Both the position numbers and the translations under genes were made by a program. 64,000 bases of DNA, from assembly GCA_017548985.1 (NCBI GenBank), contig JAFYYW010000021.1, positions 62,001-126,000 on the forward strand, in the 5' to 3' direction. This stretch comes from Bacteroidales bacterium (lineage in GTDB: Bacteria; Bacteroidota; Bacteroidia; Bacteroidales; UBA932). Positions 16,883 through 25,554 of this stretch are shown here, piece by piece (within the stretch, counting starts at the first letter, position 1; each line of letters begins with the position of its first letter). The notes under the pieces were generated by a model. That model was not told the origin of the DNA and did not search any database. It worked only from the letters and a program-made list of their open reading frames with translations.

Positions 16883-18006
16883 TGGACATCAAGAAAAGGC
16901 TCGCCTCCCTGGACATCCTGCGAGGGATGGATCTCTTCCTACTGTTGGTGGCCGGGCCAATTATCCATAAATTCCTTGAGATCAACTCTTCTCCTGTATG
17001 GGATGGGGTACGCCGTCAGGTGACCCATGTCTCATGGGAAGGCTTCGTTCTTTGGGATATAATCATGCCCCTCTTCATGTTCATGTCAGGGGCTACAATC
17101 CCATTCTCTATGGCGAAGTACAGGGAAGGGGAGAGGCCAGGAAAGGCTTTCCATCTCAAACTCCTTAAGCGCTTCGCCCTGTTGTTCTTCCTCGGGTGGA
17201 TCGTGCAGGGGAATCTTTTAAGCCTGGATTTCAAGCAATTCCATCCATTCGCCAATACCCTTCAAGCTATAGCTGTCGGCTATGTTTTCGCCGCCCTGGC
17301 ATTTGTGTATCTGGGCAAAAAAGGGAGTTGGATCTTCGGCTCAGCTTGTTTCGGTTTGTATATTCTCGTGTTCGTCCTCTTCGGGCACATGAACCTTGAT
17401 CCTCAAGGTAATATCGCCATGGTCATCGACAAGGCGGTGTTAGGAGCTCACCGGGATGGTGTGATATGGAATCCTGACGGGTCATGGGTATGGAATGAAG
17501 GCTATCAGTATACTTGGATCCTAAGCAGTCTCAATTTCATTGTGACCGTGATGCTTGGCTGTTATGCCGGTGGGCTTCTGAAGGATGAGACTCGCCCGAA
17601 GAAGCTGAAAGGCTTCATTCTCGCTGCCACAGGGGTCTCCCTGGTCATATTCGGCATCGCTTTAGACTCCTGGTTCCCTGTCATAAAGAAGATATGGAGC
17701 AGTTCCATGACCTTGTATTCGGCGGGCTTTTGCAGTCTGGCCTTGGCGATTGTCTATTTGATTGTGGATGTCTGGGGGAAAGGGAGCAAGGGTCTCGGGT
17801 GGTTCAAGTATTTCGGAATGAACTCGATAGCGGCGTACTGCATCGGTGAGGTGATCAATTTCTCTTCCGTCAGCAGATCCCTGCTGCACGGTTTTGACCA
17901 TATTTTAGGGGAGTATTACCCTCTCCTCATCACATTCTGCAACGTCACCATTCTCTTCCTGATCTTGAGATTCATGTACAAGAAGGGAGTATTCCTTAAA
18001 GTCTAG
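16882..18006 (+). CDS. HGSNAT-like membrane acyltransferase (DUF5009/COG4299)
   Basis: A 374-residue polytopic membrane protein with about ten hydrophobic segments. It opens with the family signature RLASLDILRGMDLFLL and has conserved WDIIMPLFMFMSGATIPFS. Relatives include heparan-alpha-glucosaminide N-acetyltransferase, which carries acetyl groups across a membrane onto amino sugars. The bacterial homologues are mostly uncharacterised. It overlaps the transporter gene by 1 nt, suggesting a joint role in handling imported or periplasmic sugars. Confidence 0.82.
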   Translation: MDIKKRLASLDILRGMDLFLLLVAGPIIHKFLEINSSPVWDGVRRQVTHVSWEGFVLWDIIMPLFMFMSGATIPFSMAKYREGERPGKAFHLKLLKRFALLFFLGWIVQGNLLSLDFKQFHPFANTLQAIAVGYVFAALAFVYLGKKGSWIFGSACFGLYILVFVLFGHMNLDPQGNIAMVIDKAVLGAHRDGVIWNPDGSWVWNEGYQYTWILSSLNFIVTVMLGCYAGGLLKDETRPKKLKGFILAATGVSLVIFGIALDSWFPVIKKIWSSSMTLYSAGFCSLALAIVYLIVDVWGKGSKGLGWFKYFGMNSIAAYCIGEVINFSSVSRSLLHGFDHILGEYYPLLITFCNVTILFLILRFMYKKGVFLKV

Positions 18007-18008
18007 AG

Positions 18009-18593
18009 ATGGATCTCCAGATTGAGCGACATCCATTCGAGCCTTTTCTTCCGGAGGGTGCCAGAGTGCTGGTTCTGGGGAGTTTCCCTCCTCAGAAAAA
18101 GCGCTGGAGCATAGAGTTTTATTACCCGAATTTCATCAATGATTTCTGGCGAATAATCGGACTTGTTTTCTTCGGGGATAAGGATTGGTTCGTCGATAAG
18201 GTCGCCAAAAAGTTCAAGCTACAGGAAATAAAGGAGTTCTGTACCGATAAGGGAATCGCGTTGTTTGACACCGCCACCGCTGTGCGGCGGCTTAAGGACA
18301 ACGCTTCGGATAAGTTCTTGGAGGTTGTGGAACCTACTGATTTACCAGCGCTTCTGCGTCGCATACCGCATTGTGAGGCGGTCGTGGTCACAGGTGAGAA
18401 GGCTGCCCAGACGCTTTGCGAGGCTTTCGGCACCGAGGCTCCATCTGTCGGGGAATACTCAGAGTTTGTTCTTGATGGCAGGAATATGTGCCTCTACCGT
18501 ATGCCATCCACATCCCGCGCGTATCCTCTCCCCATACAAAAAAAAGCCGACGCTTACCGCCGGCTCTTCTTTGATCTTAATATCCTTTTTTAA
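18009..18593 (+). CDS. Uracil-DNA glycosylase superfamily protein
   Basis: A 194-residue protein of the UDG superfamily. LVLGSFPPQKKR near residue 21 corresponds to the family's active-site motif 1. FDTATAVRRLKDNASD and the C-terminal PSTSRAYPL correspond to the later conserved loops. Related small UDG-like proteins act on uracil or mismatched thymine in DNA. Neither the family number nor activity can be assigned from sequence alone. It is third in the operon (2 nt after the acyltransferase). Its last codons contain the terminator of the convergent lipoprotein gene. Confidence 0.72.
   Translation: MDLQIERHPFEPFLPEGARVLVLGSFPPQKKRWSIEFYYPNFINDFWRIIGLVFFGDKDWFVDKVAKKFKLQEIKEFCTDKGIALFDTATAVRRLKDNASDKFLEVVEPTDLPALLRRIPHCEAVVVTGEKAAQTLCEAFGTEAPSVGEYSEFVLDGRNMCLYRMPSTSRAYPLPIQKKADAYRRLFFDLNILF
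18538..18566 (-). terminator. Terminator of the BIG2 lipoprotein gene, inside the convergent UDG gene
   Basis: Read on the minus strand, AGCCGGCG (18566-18559) pairs with CGTCGGCT (18553-18546), one G-U pair, loop GTAAG, followed by nine T. It lies about 55-80 nt past the stop of the minus-strand lipoprotein gene and within the coding end of the plus-strand gene. Confidence 0.75.
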
Positions 18594-18619
18594 TCACATA
18601 TTGAACTGTTCGACTTCGC

Positions 18620-19915
18620 TTAATCAGCTTTCACGTTAATTGAGAGGGTTTTGAAAACAAAGTTGGTTCCGTCCGATGTGTCCGCGACACTAAGGGGAAT
18701 CATGCCGGCGGTTTTGATTTTGATCAGACATTCGGTTTCGGTGTATGAGTTCACCTCCGCACGCGTGTTGGAAGAATACAAGGTGACCTTCCAGTCCGAA
18801 GTTTTGAGGAAGGAATCAGTCGCTTTGTCAAATACACTGATTTTGACCAAGTCCCCTGGCTTAGTCCCAAGACTGTATGAAAGAATGCTGGTCCCCGGAT
18901 CCTTGCCTTCGAAATAAACTATATAATCAGTCACCTTTACGTCGAATGTGCGTCTGAATTCGCCATAACCCAAGGTTATGGTCGCTCTGCCCGGACCTTT
19001 ACCCCAAAGACCCCATGTGTAGCTAAAACCATAGTTGGAAACAATATTAGCGACCTTCTTATCAGATGTTTCGTACATAACCGAGTCATCATATAAAACC
19101 CGGGTTTTATTTGTCAAATCAAATAGATCCAAAAAAGTGTAGCCGGTAGATGGATTTATCCTGACCAAACTACCTTCCGCAATCTCTAAATCCTTAGACA
19201 TCGGATCTATGCCTTCTACTGAGGTATGCGTATAAACCCCGAATTCCGTAGGTTTGAGAAGCACATTCAAGGTGATGGAACCAATTGTCTCTTTTCCATA
19301 GGTGAAGGTCAAGGTGGATAATCCATCGCTTACTGCCTTCACAAAACCGGAGCCGCCTTTCTTCCCTAAATATGTCGCCACCTCCTTTGATGAGGATGAG
19401 ATCTCAAGATTGTCCGCGTCAACGAAAGCTTCGGTTTTTTTGTCAAACAGCTCGAAACTAAGGGAGTCACCAGGGGATGATCCCAATTTGTAGGTGAGAG
19501 TGTCGCCTACCTCTTTGCCGTCGTAGTATACCTTGATAGCTAGCGGCTCTTTGACAGTGATGGAAGCTGAGGCGGTCAGATTGCCGTCTTTAGTGATGAC
19601 CGAGATAGTTGTGGTGCCTCCTTTGAGCGCTGTGACCAGGCCTTTTCCGTCGACATCCGCTATGGACGAGTTGTCGGTCTTCCAAGAGACGCTCTTCTCT
19701 GTGGCGTTGGCTGGTTCAACCGTGGCGGAAAGCTGCAAGGTCTCTCCAACCTTCAATTCCGCGGATGTCTTGTCAAGTTTAACGCCGGTGACTTTGACGA
19801 CTTGCGGAACCGGATCCACCGGAGTGGGATTATCCGGGCTGTCCGGTTCTTTCTTGTCGCAAGAGACAGCTAAAAAAGCGAGACACAGAATGTTGAATAA
19901 TAGTAGTTTTCTCAT
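18620..19915 (-). CDS. BIG2 (Ig-like) surface lipoprotein with repeated beta modules
   Basis: A 431-residue predicted lipoprotein: the signal peptide ends in AVSC (C19), followed by a Pro/Asp-rich spacer. Residues 40-122 are a BIG2 bacterial Ig-like domain (VTGVKLDKTSAELKVGETL, SVSWKTDNSSIADVD). The remainder looks like three related modules (about 126-218, 222-328, 330-430): YYDGKEVGDTLTYKLGSSPGD and YFEGKDPGTSILSYSLGTKPGD are clearly homologous. No catalytic motif is seen; a surface adhesion or stalk role is inference. It has a very good promoter (19950-19980) and its own terminator, so it is a single-gene unit. Confidence 0.75.
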   Translation of the reverse strand: MRKLLLFNILCLAFLAVSCDKKEPDSPDNPTPVDPVPQVVKVTGVKLDKTSAELKVGETLQLSATVEPANATEKSVSWKTDNSSIADVDGKGLVTALKGGTTTISVITKDGNLTASASITVKEPLAIKVYYDGKEVGDTLTYKLGSSPGDSLSFELFDKKTEAFVDADNLEISSSSKEVATYLGKKGGSGFVKAVSDGLSTLTFTYGKETIGSITLNVLLKPTEFGVYTHTSVEGIDPMSKDLEIAEGSLVRINPSTGYTFLDLFDLTNKTRVLYDDSVMYETSDKKVANIVSNYGFSYTWGLWGKGPGRATITLGYGEFRRTFDVKVTDYIVYFEGKDPGTSILSYSLGTKPGDLVKISVFDKATDSFLKTSDWKVTLYSSNTRAEVNSYTETECLIKIKTAGMIPLSVADTSDGTNFVFKTLSINVKAD

Positions 19916-19949
19916 GATCGGATACGAAGCCCAAACGTTATAATTATCT

Positions 19950-19980
19950 CAAATATACGCAATAAATGCCGAAATTCAAA
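19950..19980 (-). promoter_or_regulatory. Consensus promoter of the BIG2 lipoprotein gene
   Basis: On the minus strand TTTG (19980-19977), exactly 19 nt, then TATATTTG (19957-19950). It predicts a leader of about 30 nt. It lies just beyond the heparinase-like stop codon at 19984. Confidence 0.85.
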
Positions 19981-19983
19981 GGA

Positions 19984-21798
19984 TCATGTACTTGGTACGA
20001 GAGAAACAATAATGGAGACCTTCTCGTGGGGCAGGACATTCTTGATCTCGAAACCCACAAGGCAGGTTCCGGGGTTGTCGGCGTCGAAGTCATGTCGTGG
20101 AGTCGTCGGCCAGATTCTCGGACTGGCGTAATGCTTTGTGGATATCCTTAAAACCTTTGTCTTGCCGTCCTTCCTCAACTCAATCGCCGCTGGCCCAAGG
20201 ATCCTTGCCTCAGCCTCAGTGCACATGGTCCAGAACAGATTCTGTTTAATCTCTCCTCCTATAAAATAATCCTCAACATGTAGGTTGTCTTTCTTGTCGA
20301 GATAAACCTTCCGGTAACAGGAGTCAAGGTCACCGCCGTAGAAAGCGGTCATTGGTAAACCACAGCCCTTCCTTGACTTCTTTTTCCAAACATCATGGAT
20401 AGGAACCCGTGTGTCGACAATTGGTCTTTTCCCTTTGACAGTCAGGATGTTGTGGGACTCCGCGCCGATCCTGAACACATCCCAGCGCTGGCTGTCCTGA
20501 TCCATGGCCCAAAGGTTCACGCCCTGGCTTTCCAGGGAGTTATAGTTCTGGCTGCCCAGGTCAACCGCCCAGCCGACCCCATCGCTTTCAAAGAAGAAGG
20601 ATCCCGCGTCGATATGGCCATGATTGTCAGCCGCACGGCCGCCTTTGACGGCGAGATATGTGTCGGTCTGGCTGTCCCACCCGTTCCGGTAGATGAATAT
20701 CGGCTCAAGTCCTGAGCAGACGTAGTAATTGTCCTCAGGCTTCGGAATGGCATTGAAATCTATTCCTTTACCGGCGATGAGGAACATGGGGAACAGCCTG
20801 TCCTCATCGTTCATGATAAGTCCCCGGTCGGAGAGGAAGGTGAGTTCGGGATAAAGCACCGAAGTGTCACCGGTCTTTGCGGCCATCCAGGCTTGGATGT
20901 GCTGGAAATTCTGTCTCCTTCCACCGTCGAAATAGCTGAACACATTGTGCTTAGGGGTACTCATCATGCTGATGAAGCGGGAGGAATTGTAGAATCTGTC
21001 CTGCCCGTCCATGAGCCCAAGGTCGCTTCCGAAAGCGCTCTCCAGGGCGGCGATAAGCATGATCTGGAAAGATGTGCCATACGCCCAATAGCCATAACCC
21101 TCCGGATAGCAGCCTTCCTCAGAGTAGCTTGCCAAACTTATAGGGTTGGAGTCCAGACATTTGGATATCATTGCCCGGGCCTCTTCAGGAATGTCCTCGA
21201 ATATGGCCAGGGCTCCGAATACCATTCCCGCGTTACAGACCTGGTTCCAGTTGTTGTTGGAGGTGAAGAACCACTGCCCTTCCGAGGTCCGTAGCCCTTT
21301 ATTAAGGATTGACTCCCGTATCTCCGCCCTCTCGTCATCGCTCAAAACGTCATACAACCAATCGTAGCCAATAGAGACCGCCATTGTCATCTCGCCCACA
21401 TCCAGGAAGTGAGAGGGGTTCCAATCCTGGAAACGGCATAGGGCCAGCATCTCGCTCACAGCCCGGTCGGAATACTTCTTGTCTCCATCCAGCCTGTACA
21501 AGGTAGAGAGGTGGAAAATCCTCTTGAGAGCCTGACGGGAGACACTCAGCAGCCGTCGTCCTGTCATCACCCTTTCCAGAGGCGGTTCCGAAAAGAGATT
21601 GTCGGAGAAATCCTTGATGTAGGAATATGCTTCTGACAACACCTCGCCTTTCTCAACCGCTTCTTTTACAGCGATTTCCTCTCCCGCCCTCAACACGAGA
21701 CGAGGGTGGTCGCAAGGTTCCGGAATATCCGCGGGAGATCCGTATACCGAGACGGAGAACAGGCATATTATGACCAGCGCCGAGATTTTGCTTCCCAT
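19984..21798 (-). CDS. Heparinase II/III-family polysaccharide lyase-like protein
   Basis: A 604-residue secreted protein when started at 21798, giving a signal peptide MGSKISALVIICLFSVSVYG. An upstream in-frame ATG at 21825 would add nine residues ahead of it. The N-terminal half is an alpha-barrel with the lyase-like NNNWNQVCNAG and EGCYPEGYGYW. The C-terminal beta-sandwich has the heparinase II/III signature AADNHGHIDAGSFFF followed by WAVDLGSQNY. Such enzymes cleave uronic-acid polysaccharides by beta-elimination. The polymer is unknown, and no SusC/D pair or sulfatase accompanies it, so it is not in a typical polysaccharide locus. Confidence 0.85.
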   Translation of the reverse strand: MGSKISALVIICLFSVSVYGSPADIPEPCDHPRLVLRAGEEIAVKEAVEKGEVLSEAYSYIKDFSDNLFSEPPLERVMTGRRLLSVSRQALKRIFHLSTLYRLDGDKKYSDRAVSEMLALCRFQDWNPSHFLDVGEMTMAVSIGYDWLYDVLSDDERAEIRESILNKGLRTSEGQWFFTSNNNWNQVCNAGMVFGALAIFEDIPEEARAMISKCLDSNPISLASYSEEGCYPEGYGYWAYGTSFQIMLIAALESAFGSDLGLMDGQDRFYNSSRFISMMSTPKHNVFSYFDGGRRQNFQHIQAWMAAKTGDTSVLYPELTFLSDRGLIMNDEDRLFPMFLIAGKGIDFNAIPKPEDNYYVCSGLEPIFIYRNGWDSQTDTYLAVKGGRAADNHGHIDAGSFFFESDGVGWAVDLGSQNYNSLESQGVNLWAMDQDSQRWDVFRIGAESHNILTVKGKRPIVDTRVPIHDVWKKKSRKGCGLPMTAFYGGDLDSCYRKVYLDKKDNLHVEDYFIGGEIKQNLFWTMCTEAEARILGPAAIELRKDGKTKVLRISTKHYASPRIWPTTPRHDFDADNPGTCLVGFEIKNVLPHEKVSIIVSLVPST

Positions 21799-21856
21799 GA
21801 TGGACAAATGATTATATAGTGGCATTTAAAGATAGTGAAAGATAGCGAAAAATAAG

Positions 21857-21864
21857 TATATTTG
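21857..21864 (+). promoter_or_regulatory. -7 box TATATTTG for the carboxyltransferase operon
   Basis: A perfect TAnnTTTG about 28 nt upstream of the ATG at 21896, allowing for the start site. The -33 element is not evident. The region is shared with the divergent lyase gene. Confidence 0.6.
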
Positions 21865-21895
21865 TAAGATTGTAAAAAAGAAATAACAACAGCAT

Positions 21896-23686
21896 ATGGC
21901 AAGAGAAATCAAGTTCTCCCTGGTGTACAGGGACATGTGGCAGAGCTCAGGCAAATACGTACCCAGAGTTGACCAGCTTTGCGAGGTCGCCCCAGCTATT
22001 GTGGATATGGGCTGCTTCGATAGGGTTGAGACCAACGGAGGCGCCTTTGAGCAGGTCAATCTCCTTTTCGGAGAGAATCCCAATGTCGCTGTCCGTAAGT
22101 GGACGGCGCCTTTCCATAAAGCCGGAATCCAGACCCACATGCTTGAGAGAGGATTGAACGCCCTCAGGATGAACCCCGTCCCGAGAGATGTCAGGGACTT
22201 GATGTTCAAGGTAAAGAAAAAGCAAGGCACCGATATCGCCCGTTCGTTCTGCGGTCTTAATGACCACCGTAACCTCCGCGTCTCGGTCGAGGGCGCGAAG
22301 AAGGGCGGGATGATTTCCCAGGTTGCCCTCTCGATCACAAACTCCCCGGTCCACACTGTCGAGTATTACATGGGCATCGTCGACAAGGTCGTGGAATACG
22401 GCTGCGATGAGATTTGCCTTAAGGATATGGCCGGAATCGGCCGCCCCACCTTCCTTGGGGAGCTTGTCAGAGACATCAAGAAGAAATATCCCCACATTGT
22501 CGTCCAGTATCATGGCCACACCGGCCCTGGTTTCTCTCCCTCCTCGATGCTGGAGGTCGCCCGCGCCGGAGCGGACTATCTGGATGTCGCCGTGGAGCCT
22601 CTTTCCTGGGGAAAGGTCCATCCGGACGTGATAACTATCCGAGAGATGATGAAGGCTGACGGGTTCCTGGTGAAGGATCTGAACATGGACGCTTACATGG
22701 AGGTCCGCCGCCTTACCCAGAAATTCATAGATGATTTCCTGGGGTATTGGATCAACCCGACCAACTCCCAGATGAGCTCGCTGCTAGTGGGATGTGGCCT
22801 GCCCGGAGGAATGATGGGTTCCATGATGGCTGACCTCAAAGGCTTCCAGGGTGCGATCAACGCCGCCCAAAGGGCTCACGGCCGTCCCGAGATGAGCCTT
22901 GACACCTTGATGGTCAAGCTCTTCCAGGAGGTCGAGTACGTGTGGCCCCGCCTGGGTTATCCGCCCCTCGTGACCCCGTTCAGCCAATATGTGAAGAACA
23001 CGGCCCTGATGAACCTCTTCAATATGCTCAATGACAAACCCCGTTGGACAACGATCGATAAGGACACATGGGGTATGATTCTGGGCAATATGGGCCAGCT
23101 TCCCGGACCTCTGGCTCCCGAGATTATCGAACTGGCCAAGGAGAAAGGTCAAGAGTTCTCTGTCGGTGACCCGCAGGACAATTATCCTGACGAGCTTCCG
23201 AAGTTCAGGAAGATAATGGACGAGAATGGCTGGGATTACGGTGAGGATGACGAGGAACTATTTGAGCTCGCGATGCATGAGCGCCAATACATGGATTACA
23301 AGAGCGGAATCGCCAAGGAGCGTTTCAACAAGGAGCTTGAGGACTTCAGGGCGAAGGCGGGAGCGCCTATCGTCGTGACCCGTCCTGTGGTTGAGATGCC
23401 CAAGTTTGATGTCGAGGAATATGCCAGGAAGTATCCTTCCGCGGTGCCTGTTCAGGCTCCTGTCAAGGGACAGCTGCTCTGGCAGGTCGATGTGGATGAC
23501 GATTCGGCCGCTCCCGTAGCCGGGACCGAGGTTAAAGCTGGAGTCGGAATGGGCTTCGTCCAGACTTATTACGGTATGGAAGAGCTGGTTCCGGCTATCG
23601 ATGGAAGAGTTGTGGCCGTTCTCGGCAAACAAGGTGAGAAGGTTGTCAAGGGTGAGATTGTCGCGTTCGTCGTCCCCAAGGAGTAG
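21896..23686 (+). CDS. Pyruvate carboxylase B / oxaloacetate decarboxylase alpha-like protein lacking the biotin lysine
   Basis: A 596-residue protein: an HMGL-like TIM-barrel carboxyltransferase domain, a conserved linker domain and a C-terminal biotinyl-like domain. The barrel keeps the metal/active-site set: D13 in YRD, K176 in CLKDMAG (carboxylated lysine) and H206-x-H208 (YHGH). The C-terminal domain has the biotinyl fold pattern (PVKGQLLWQV ... DGRVVAVLGKQGEKVVKGEIVAF). However, where A-M-K-M is expected it reads G560-M-E-E, so the biotin-attachment lysine is a glutamate (E562). It therefore probably does not carry biotin itself. A role with a separate biotin carrier, or a non-carboxylase role, is possible. 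SPOR and M28/TonB-like genes follow directly. Confidence 0.8.
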   Translation: MAREIKFSLVYRDMWQSSGKYVPRVDQLCEVAPAIVDMGCFDRVETNGGAFEQVNLLFGENPNVAVRKWTAPFHKAGIQTHMLERGLNALRMNPVPRDVRDLMFKVKKKQGTDIARSFCGLNDHRNLRVSVEGAKKGGMISQVALSITNSPVHTVEYYMGIVDKVVEYGCDEICLKDMAGIGRPTFLGELVRDIKKKYPHIVVQYHGHTGPGFSPSSMLEVARAGADYLDVAVEPLSWGKVHPDVITIREMMKADGFLVKDLNMDAYMEVRRLTQKFIDDFLGYWINPTNSQMSSLLVGCGLPGGMMGSMMADLKGFQGAINAAQRAHGRPEMSLDTLMVKLFQEVEYVWPRLGYPPLVTPFSQYVKNTALMNLFNMLNDKPRWTTIDKDTWGMILGNMGQLPGPLAPEIIELAKEKGQEFSVGDPQDNYPDELPKFRKIMDENGWDYGEDDEELFELAMHERQYMDYKSGIAKERFNKELEDFRAKAGAPIVVTRPVVEMPKFDVEEYARKYPSAVPVQAPVKGQLLWQVDVDDDSAAPVAGTEVKAGVGMGFVQTYYGMEELVPAIDGRVVAVLGKQGEKVVKGEIVAFVVPKE

Positions 23687-23691
23687 TTTAT

Positions 23692-24177
23692 ATGAGAAGA
23701 GTTCTCCCGGTTGTGGTTATTATGCTGTCTGTGGCCTTGTTGGCCACGGGCTGTGATTTCTTCCGTGTTTTGGCCGGGAGGCCGACTTCAAAGGATATTG
23801 AGGCGAAGAGGTCCGCGATCCTTCAAGAGTCATATGCGGCCGCCACTGAGCAAAGCGAGGAGGTTAAGGAAGAGGTCAAGGAAGAGGTCGTGCCCAGTGT
23901 TCCCGCTGATAGCCAACCAGTTGTCAAGACCGGAGAAAAGAAGCGTTTCTATGTCATAATGGGAGCGTTTTCCAGTAGGGAGAACGCGGACAGATATGCC
24001 GCCCGGATTAAAGGCTATGGTTACGAGCCTGAATTCTTCGGCTTCACTGAGGGTCGCACGGCCGTCGGAATCGGCGGGACTGATGACCAGGAAGAAGCAA
24101 AAGCTTTCATGAGAGAATTGAAAGGGCAGGATTTTTGTCCTGAGGGCGTCTGGATTTTAGACAGGAAAAAGAAATGA
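23692..24177 (+). CDS. SPOR-domain lipoprotein
   Basis: A 161-residue lipoprotein with a signal peptide ending LATGC. It has a Glu/Val-rich low-complexity linker (about 50-75, repeated KEEV units) and a C-terminal SPOR domain (about 83-158: KKRFYVIMGAFSSRENADRYAARIKGYGYEPEFF). SPOR domains target division-site peptidoglycan. It sits 5 nt after the carboxyltransferase-like gene, and its stop overlaps the next start by 4 nt (ATGA). Confidence 0.85.
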   Translation: MRRVLPVVVIMLSVALLATGCDFFRVLAGRPTSKDIEAKRSAILQESYAAATEQSEEVKEEVKEEVVPSVPADSQPVVKTGEKKRFYVIMGAFSSRENADRYAARIKGYGYEPEFFGFTEGRTAVGIGGTDDQEEAKAFMRELKGQDFCPEGVWILDRKKK

Positions 24178-25538
24178 TCAGGAAATCAGCGCTTATAGCC
24201 ATCATCACCGTCTTGCTGACATTGTCCGGACAGGTGCATGCGCAGTACTTGTCAGGTTATTCGGAATTGGGAGACACAGAGACGGTTTCCTCTCTGAAGA
24301 GGCATATCTCCACCGTTTCATCGGCGATGATGGAAGGCCGTAAGGCCGGGTCGGAGGGTGAGAAAATGACAGCCGAGTATATCACCGAAGTATTGAATGA
24401 ATACGGGATAGATGTTCTGTCGGGTGAATCCGGAGATCCTTTCGGTATTCGTCAGGAAAACGGGGATACGCTTGTGTCAAGGAATGTGTGCGGTTTTATC
24501 CAAGGATGGGATAAGTCGCTTAGGGACAGGTATATTGTCATAGGCGCCAGGATGGACAACCTTGGCACCGGCTCAATGACTGTTGACGGGAACAAGGTTG
24601 AGAAGATCTATTACGGAGCCAATGGCAACGCCTCTGGAGTCGCTATGATGCTGGAACTCGCAAGGATGCTCAAGACCAACAAGGCTTTGCTCCGACGCTC
24701 TGTCCTTCTATTGGCTTTCGGGGCCTCGAAAGAATCTTTCGCCGGTTCGTGGTATTTCCTTAACAGGTCTTTCTCGGATGTTTCCAATATAGACGCTATG
24801 ATCAATCTGGACATGCTCGGGACAGGTTCAGACGGTTTCTTCGCTTTCACGTCCTCTAACGCTGACATGAACGCGATGGTTGAAGCCTTGTCCAGTGAAC
24901 TCCAGCCCATCAGACCGGTCATCACCACGCAGGAGCCTTATCCTTCCGACTATATCGCGTTTTACGACAAGGGAATTCCCTCGGTCTTTTTCACTACCGG
25001 GCGTTATCCTGCCCATGACACGGAGAGGGACACCCAGTCGATAATCGATTACGACAACATGGAGAAGGAACTGGAGTATATCTACAACTACTCAGTCGCT
25101 CTCGCGAATGGACCCAAACCGATATTCAACCCTACGGATGTGGTCAAACTGACTGGGGGAGTCTCTGATGTTGTCCCTTATTATGACTGTGATGTCAAGC
25201 CTTCGTTCCTTGGCAGCACCGATCCTACGGTTTTCCTTCAGAAGTGGGTGTATTCTTACATGAAATATCCTGAAGAGGCCATCAAGCAGGGTATCCAGGG
25301 AAGGGTGCTTGTGGATTTTGTCATTGGGGAGGACGGCAAGGTCAGGGATGTGAAGGTCCTTAAAGGCGCGGACCCTCTCCTTGATGACGAGGCGGTCAGG
25401 ATTATCAGCGGATCTCCGGCGTGGAAGCCGGGAAAGGTCCGGGGAAAGAAGGTTAGTTCCGAGATGTCTTTGTACGTGGAGTTCCGTTTGGAAAAGAAGG
25501 GGACAAGGAGTTTCGGATTTAAGAAGCATAATACTTAG
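24174..25538 (+). CDS. M28 peptidase-like domain fused to a TonB C-terminal domain, metal ligands degenerate
   Basis: A 454-residue secreted protein (signal peptide to about residue 23). Residues 35-310 have the M28 aminopeptidase layout, but most zinc ligands are changed. The His of G-A-H-x-D is R126 (GARMDN), the bridging Asp of GADDNASG is replaced (GANGNASG, 148-155), and the catalytic Glu-Glu is Ser-Lys (GASKES, 183-188). NLDMLG (D213) and the final H281 remain. Residues about 355-440 are a TonB-C domain (YPEEAIKQGIQGRVLVDFVI ... SPAWKPGKV). I infer a non-catalytic binding protein or a signalling/envelope component. It cannot be an ordinary TonB because no TM-proline-rich region precedes the domain. 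Confidence 0.8.
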   Translation: MIRKSALIAIITVLLTLSGQVHAQYLSGYSELGDTETVSSLKRHISTVSSAMMEGRKAGSEGEKMTAEYITEVLNEYGIDVLSGESGDPFGIRQENGDTLVSRNVCGFIQGWDKSLRDRYIVIGARMDNLGTGSMTVDGNKVEKIYYGANGNASGVAMMLELARMLKTNKALLRRSVLLLAFGASKESFAGSWYFLNRSFSDVSNIDAMINLDMLGTGSDGFFAFTSSNADMNAMVEALSSELQPIRPVITTQEPYPSDYIAFYDKGIPSVFFTTGRYPAHDTERDTQSIIDYDNMEKELEYIYNYSVALANGPKPIFNPTDVVKLTGGVSDVVPYYDCDVKPSFLGSTDPTVFLQKWVYSYMKYPEEAIKQGIQGRVLVDFVIGEDGKVRDVKVLKGADPLLDDEAVRIISGSPAWKPGKVRGKKVSSEMSLYVEFRLEKKGTRSFGFKKHNT

Positions 25539-25554
25539 AAATAGCTTATAGATA

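Noticed and set aside
21799..21856. Minus-strand promoter for the heparinase-like gene
   Set aside because: Only TATCTTTC and TATCTTTA near-matches are found, with no -33 element. Position and start choice remain uncertain, so it is not listed as a feature.
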